Source: Toxonevra muliebris
Taxonomy: Eukaryota; Arthropoda; Insecta; Diptera; Pallopteridae
DNA length: 64,000 bases
Direction of reading: 5' to 3'
Assembly: GCA_963691655.1 (NCBI GenBank)
Contig: OY829326.1
Span: 149,128,998-149,192,997 of the forward strand
Part shown: piece after piece, positions 58,404 to 64,000 of the stretch
Layout of the letters: every line of letters starts with the position of its first letter
Numbering within the stretch: the first letter of the stretch is position 1
Position numbers and translations under genes: made by a program
The notes under the pieces: generated by a model
The model's input: only the letters and a program-made list of their open reading frames with translations
Told to the model about the DNA's origin: nothing
Database searches by the model: none

Positions 58404-59610
58404 ACCTTATATTGGCACCACGGTCTAGCCAGACCTTTTTCAATATCTCTATGATCTCCAAAATCCATGATATCTTTAAATGGCTATTTCTAAATAGATT
58501 TATAAAAAAATCGGAGTCCTGAAGTATAAAGTGGGCGAGATTTTGGTGATTTTCAAAATTTTAGTCATATTGGTACCACCACGGTCTGGCCAGACCGTAT
58601 GCATTTTCTCATAGTTTTCCGGATATTTTTGCTTTACTTCGTCGTTAGTAATGTGTTGTTTGTATGTAAGTATATAAACATTTTCATCCTTTATTTTTGA
58701 AATGTAAACTTATTTTCCTATGAAAACAAAAGTTTTGAATCAACACACACTATCACCTAAATGACCATTGCAATTATAATTAAAAATTAGAAATGATCAT
58801 AGAAAAGAAAACCTTTATCATCTTCATGCTTTGGTTCTTCAGATATACCGTTTAAAGTATTTTCTTTGTATGAGAGTTGCCGTGCCCACTTGCCCAAAAA
58901 ATATCACATAAAACTTTGTGCCCCTCCGTCGTTTTCAATTTCACACACATGTTTCCCGGAGCATGGAGTTGTCAACCAGCCCCCCACATTAATATGTGTG
59001 GTTTCGGAAATATACTCAAAATAGCATGAAGATTGCATGGGAGGTGCCACGCCCATTTGAATACAAACTCAGATCTGAAACTCCAGTAAAAGCTCGTTAT
59101 TGGCAAACAATATTTCCATACAACAAATGGTGCTTGAGATATCCCATAATAAATATTCAGATTATATGTTAGGTGCCACATCCCTTTTTCTAGCTCTATC
59201 CCCATCTTTACTGTGGTATTGTCAGCCTGCGTCTTTACACGCAGAACGCAGTAAATTGAAGTACTGTACTATAAATAGTATACTTAAAAAAGTATAAGGC
59301 TTGTATGGGAGGTACCTCGCCCACTTGTAATTACAAGCTTTTACCAAGCCAAAAGTAAGGTCAGATACATAGTGTAGTATTATATAAACTTTTATGTCAT
59401 TCAGGAAGTATAATCGGGCATACAAACAGATTTTCACTTTTATAGATTCGAAACGTAAATGTACATATAAGTACATTATTCTTATATAATATGGTATGTC
59501 GTGTTTTCGTACAGTTTTCATTGAAAATTCAGATAAATGCAGTATAAATATATGACGGTCTGTCTGGACCGTGGTGGTAGCAATGTGACAAACAAAGTGG
59601 TGCCAATGGG
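58404..59610. mobile_element. piggyBac-like nonautonomous element with TTAA flanks
   Basis: TTAA lies at both ends (58400-58403 and 59611-59614). The inner termini share TTGGCACCAC: ACCTTATATTGGCACCAC on the left and, complemented, CCCATTGGCACCAC on the right. Subterminal copies of CCACGGTCTGGCCAGACC-type sequence occur at 58419, 58577 and (complemented) 59554; the core GGTCTGGCCAGACC is a perfect palindrome. The interior has a degenerate tandem array with units around GGGAGGTGCCACGCCCA (58873, 59041, 59171, 59310). There is no transposase frame. Confidence 0.7.
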
Positions 59611-60119
59611 TTAACCATCCAAATATAAAGCAAGTTACGTGCAAAATTGATTGATTGGCCCTACAAGTAGACGCCATCTTTGAATCATACCCTAATTTGG
59701 TGAATCACAAGGTTTGATCACGGCTTAGTTTAGTTAATCTTAAACCTTATATCATAGATCAATTTAGTTTGCAGTCACATTTTCTATCTATAGCTTGAAA
59801 TTTAGTAATGTATGATCGGAAGTGTGTTGCAATCACTTCATTAGCTCAGAGACTTGACTTCAGATAGTTTTACATGAAGAGGGCTCAAAACTACCTACGC
59901 ATTTCTAAGAAGCCGCTATTGCAAATCACGCTGCATTAAAAAATCATCATTATTATTCCATTGGCATAGTCTAGTGAGACCTAATATCATAAGGTCTAGT
60001 TTCACCACTTACATAACGGAGAAGTTTTAGATATATATTTATTACAGAAAACTATAGCTGTTTCAGCTCGTATCACATTAAGTTTCAGTGGAATCTAAAA
60101 TGGAATTAGCTCTCTAAGC

Positions 60120-60900
60120 TTTGAAAACGACTATATGGTTAGACTCCCGTCTAGAAACGATTGGTCAAAAAGAAATTTTCAAATTGATTACGATTTATCC
60201 ATATACACAGACGGCTCCAAAACTGACCTGGGTATTGGTGCAGGGATATATTCCCCTCACGCTAATATTAACCATTGTATACGCCTACCTAACGTAGCTA
60301 CAGCATTCCAGTCGGAAATACTTGCGATTGGGAAGGCATGCCAACTAATCTCTGAACACATCAAAGAGAGATGTAAGGTTGCAATTTTCACGGACAGTCA
60401 GGCCGCAATTACAGCCCTTCAGTCCAACGCAGGGAGAAACTGGGTGCGTTAAGTCACCCGGCCATAGGAATATTGATGAAAATGATAAAGCAGATGAATT
60501 AGCGCGCTAAGGAGCTTCTCTTGACCCAACCCATGCGGAACTGGTACCTGTTTCTCTGGGAGCGATCAAGAAAGGTATCAACCTGCACTGTCTTTTCTTA
60601 GCTAGCAGGAGATGGAGGACACTTACATCATGCAATACCTCCCGTGCGACCTGGCCGATATACGATGTCAACAGGTCCAGGGAACTTATCACCAGGGACC
60701 GTACAAACATCGCCAGACTCATTGCGGTCTTTACACGTCACTGGCCTGTAGTCACCCATGCAGAGAAACTGCATATACCTTACAACAAACACTGTAGAAG
60801 TTGCGGAAACTCCGACGAAAAGGAAACACTACCCTACTTCCTTTGCAAATGCCCAGCCTTAGCAGCAGCAAGAAACACATCCCTAGGAAACCACTTTACG
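60120..60900 (+). pseudogene. Non-LTR retrotransposon RNase H fragment
   Basis: The open piece 60135-60452 reads IYTDGSKTDLGIGAGIYSP, then FQSEILAIGKACQLI, then VAIFTDSQAAITALQSNAG. These are the first three RNase H active-site regions (Asp in TDGS, Glu in QSEI, Asp in TDSQ). After a stop, HRNIDENDKADELAR gives the fourth Asp. The C-terminal part continues in another frame (RRWRTLTSC, then CRSCGNSDEKETLPYFLCKC) to a knuckle and ends near 60900. The reverse transcriptase is absent, consistent with 5' truncation. It is a different family from the 8672-10886 element. Confidence 0.8.
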
Positions 60901-61575
60901 TGTTACGTTACTAGGGGGGAGGGGTCAAAATCGGGCAAAATTGCGTTACGTGATATGTGAACGGCCCCTAATGATTGATAGAAGCTCGGACATAATAAAA
61001 AAAAATCTATTTTGTTATAGAATTATATTTATATCTAGGCCATAATCGAGGTTAGGCGCTATTGCAGAGTTTTCATAGAGAAATTTGATCTTTCAATACA
61101 TTTAGAAAACTCAACTAAAAGAAAGTGTATCATAAAAATCACAGTTTTTACATGTGATTTTAAAATGTAAAAATTGGAAATAATAATTACCTACTTATTT
61201 TCTCTTCTTTATTTATAATTTAAAATTACATTAATATTAGATTTTTTTTTGTAAAGCTGATATGAGCGCATGTAAATTTAATGTTAAAAATGTAGGCTAG
61301 CTATACTAGGGGGAAGAATAGAGGAAAGGTATAGTAAACAAGTGTCTTTGTTTAACGAGAAGATAAGGATTTCTTATTTATTTCTTTCTTATTGAGTAGA
61401 TGCCCGCCAAATATTTTTTTGAATGCCTAACCGAAAGAAACTTCCTTCGTGATCGCAATCGCTAGACTTAGACTCAAATTAGATTATCTTTAGAGCTCTC
61501 TAACTGCATTATTCTCGACGAAAGTGTAACTGTTAATCCATAAATAAGAATATTTCTTCAAATATTTAAAGTATT
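60901..61575. other. Noncoding stretch
   Basis: Nothing is recognised beyond a G-rich run (CTAGGGGGGAGGGGTC, 60911-60926) just after the retrotransposon fragment, probably its 3' tail or a second small insertion. Confidence 0.4.
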
Positions 61576-61759
61576 AAGGCTCAATTATGCACACGGAACG
61601 GAACCTAGCGTAGAGTTGACGATGCCACGTTTCGATGCTGCGATATAGGTAGTCCGTGTAAGTGATTATGGAAACCATAACGCAACGTAGAGTTCTAGGT
61701 TCAATAGAGTTCTACATTCCGTTACGCTACTTTCCGTTAAGTATACATATTTGAGCCTT
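61576..61759. mobile_element. Short inverted-repeat MITE (184 bp)
   Basis: The left end AAGGCTCAATTATG and the complement of the right end (AAGGCTCAAATATG) differ at one base. Further in, GGAACG..TAGCGTA on the left matches complemented GGAAAGTAGCGTAACGG on the right. It is noncoding. Confidence 0.6.
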
Positions 61760-62869
61760 TTGCCAATGAAAAATGACTACATATATAAATCGGTAGGGCT
61801 CCTAGCTCCAGATTATTCCTCCAGATCACAGGAGGTGATCGAATTGCCCGTTAATCACTGCGATCATCAAGAGGCCTGTTGTATAGCCCAAAGCTTTTGA
61901 ACAAATTCTATAAGCTGTATGATAATAGTAGTCAATTGCTGAAAGCTGGACTTAATAATGTTTTTAATTTTTTTTACTACTAGAACTCTCACTTTACATT
62001 GGGTTCCCAAACACTTTCGCCCTTAAGCTAAACTTCTCCATTCTACTTGTTGTAATATATTGTACTACAGTTGGAGTACGCAAAGTGAGAAACATAAAGC
62101 CTTGAATCTACCCTAAGCATTTGCAAACTTCCTAAGCCTACAGGGATCAAAGTTGGTTAAATCTTTTTTGTCAAGAAATGTTTGTCTTAGGTCTCACATG
62201 TTATCCAAAAGAAAACAGAATATTCGCATATGACAAGCCTGACAGACCTCGCATAGGTCCCATTCTCCGATTTAGAATTTTCTCGGCTAGTTATGGAAAA
62301 TGTGGAAAAGTTGATTTAAATGTAAATGCCTACAGTCAGATGATCTTGTATGTTGCCTAGATGTTAAAAGATAGAAAATGACAAACGACTTACTTAAACA
62401 ATGAGTTTCTGTAAGAAACTCTTCGGTAAGACATTGAGTTATATATAAACAGGTTAATGAACAAATGTAGTCATCACAACAACAATGTATATAGAGACGG
62501 GCAAATCAGACGGCCGTTTCGGAATCCGCCACAATTCCTCATCAGTGATCTTAGTGATAGTTTTTATTCTTTCAATATCCTATATAAGCTACTAATATTT
62601 GAAATCATAACCCAGAATTACAGATTTGATTCCAAATATCTTCACTGAATACAGATATTGAAAGAAACTACCACTACCGTTCTATATACTTATGTTGTTG
62701 TTTTTCCCCCATTGTAGCTAGTCTGCATAACAGTTCGTTTTTTGAAAGTCTAGTACATGAGAGAGTGTGTGTGTTTATGAGAATATGATTCTAGGTGTCA
62801 TTTTTTCTGAACTGTCCCCATTCGATTAGTTCATGATGACATGGGGTCTTCAAGCGTTGGTCTTGTATC

Positions 62870-63580
62870 GTTATAAATATTCATTAAGAAAACTGCTCGG
62901 AGGATACGAAACTTGTCAAACTTGCTAAATGGTGGGCATTCTTGGCGGAATTCCAAACTTTCTAATCTACTCTGTATTTCTGTACCAGGTTCGATACTTT
63001 CTACTGGGTCCGATTAGACTGACCAATGTTTCTCTTTGATTTTAATTGGTACACAGACTAGGTAAAATATGGATTGCTGTACGGGTGCTGGCTTTGTTTG
63101 ACCTAACACTAGCATATCAATCCTACTGGTTATTTGGTCTGGTGTTTTTCAAGTCGAAATATATGCAATTGAGATGTGCGCAAATTTAAGCTTTCGTAAA
63201 GGCTTAAAAGGTGCAGTTATCGTTATTTTTTCTGACAACCACCAGGCGGCTCTCTTAGTATTCTTCTCATGGAACTTTCCTTTGAAACTGGTGAAAGAAT
63301 CTCTCGCGTTAGTCTATTCATAACAAAGCTATCCTTTTTTGGGTACCAGCCCACTGTAGTATTGCTGGCAATAAGGCCGCCACTGAACTTGCTAGTCTAT
63401 GTACATTGGCCTTGATATTTTCTGTGGTTTTGGTTGGACCACTCCGAAATCTAACGTTGAGGAGTGGATTAAAAAAAAAAAGAATAACTTTTTATTTTAT
63501 TCTAATTTATTCTATTAACTTTTTATTAGAATAAAATTTCAGGTCTCAGGCAAGCGAAAGTTCTTGTCGTTCTTCTCATT
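62870..63580 (+). pseudogene. Decayed copy of the LOA/I-group element (RNase H region)
   Basis: This follows the protein of the element at 8672-10886 in broken frames. Matches include TGGTACACAGACT (WYTD), GTCGAAATATATGCAATTGAG (VEIYAIE), CTTAAAAGGTGCAGTTATCG (LKGAVI), GTTATTTTTTCTGACAACC (VIFSDN), GGGTACCAGCCCACTG (WVPAH), GGCAATAAGGCCGCC (GNKAA), TTGGACCACTCCGAAATCTA and GTTGAGGAGTGG (VEEW). After the VEEW block a ~60-bp AT-rich insertion precedes GGTCTCAGGCAAGCGAAAG (GLRQAK). Stops and frameshifts are frequent. Confidence 0.75.
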
Positions 63581-63689
63581 CATAATGAGTCTTCTCTGGG
63601 TATTATGTGCTCAGATATTATCTAAATAAGATTGAACATTGAACAGTTTGTTGATATAGAGTCCAGTCTATTTTTTTCTTCTTTCTTTT

Positions 63690-63880
63690 TAATAGCCAAT
63701 CAATACACAGTAAGTTATGGAAGAAAGAAAGAAAAGAAGAAATATAGGTAAAGAACCATTCCCTAGTCGGGAATTGAATGCAGAATCTTAGAGACAAGAG
63801 TGTGGCACACTCCTAGACCACTGATGTCTAGGCGAATGTCCTGCTCGGGGTAGGTTCAGCCGGAAACTATTTTCTTGACT
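63690..63880 (-). mobile_element. tRNA-derived SINE, copy 3 (partial)
   Basis: On the minus strand it reads ATCAGTGGTCTAGGAGTGTG, then CACTCTTGTCTCTAAGATTC, then TTCAATTCCCGACTAGGG (B-box-like), then TTTCTTTCTTTCTTCC. This matches the second unit of the SINE at 55316-55440. The 3' tail seems to be lost. Confidence 0.65.
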
Positions 63881-64000
63881 ATAGTCACAGTGGTATATTA
63901 GAAGATCATTGTTCTTTTTCGGGACTATACCCAAAGTTTAAAGATGTTATTGAATATTTGGAAAAACTTGGATTATTAAACTCCATGGCAGACTATGCGT

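Overview
This is a eukaryotic, intron-bearing, AT-rich window that I read as a fly genome, probably a true fruit fly (tephritid) or a close relative. The reasons are a dipteran-style otopetrin gene with short GT-AG exons and multi-kilobase introns, and a load of insect-type transposons (mariner, maT, hAT-like, piggyBac, RNase H-bearing non-LTR elements, tRNA-derived SINEs). The species assignment is inference.

The one clear host gene is an otopetrin-like proton channel on the + strand. Six exons are visible: 4419-5246, 17026-17143, 25055-25151, 25394-25588, 31230-31390 and 31501-32661. All junctions are GT-AG and all phases agree, giving about 852 residues that include all 12 expected membrane segments. 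The first coding exon lies upstream of 4419 and was not found. The reading frame continues past the UGA stop at 32659 for 137 codons to a second UGA, then for 20 more codons to a third. This is a candidate for stop-codon readthrough and is the most interesting host-gene observation here.

Most of the rest is mobile DNA. Introns 1, 2 and 4 of the channel gene hold a maT (DD37D) element, a 5'-truncated non-LTR retrotransposon nested in a hAT-like MITE, two mariner copies, several hAT-like nonautonomous elements and small MITEs. Upstream of the gene are another mariner copy (1590-2742) and a degenerate minisatellite.

Downstream of the gene, 33-40.7 kb is very AT-rich and looks empty. It is followed by a decayed piggyBac transposase bracketed by two ~370-bp direct repeats (40.7-43.5 kb), a small MITE, and an 832-bp hAT-like element with a perfect 8-bp target duplication (44.8-45.7 kb). 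A decayed non-LTR fragment (48.5-49.5 kb) and the most complete mariner (52.3-53.6 kb) come next. A SINE family (three copies), a piggyBac-like MITE with palindromic subterminal repeats (58.4-59.6 kb) and two more non-LTR fragments (60 and 63 kb) fill the right end. A possible microexon (47872-47937) and a possible noncoding 5' exon ending at 57959 hint at a second + strand gene, but the evidence is weak.

No rRNA gene, functional tRNA gene, CRISPR array or bacterial-type operon was seen. All four mariner copies, the maT copy and the piggyBac copy are broken, so none looks autonomous.
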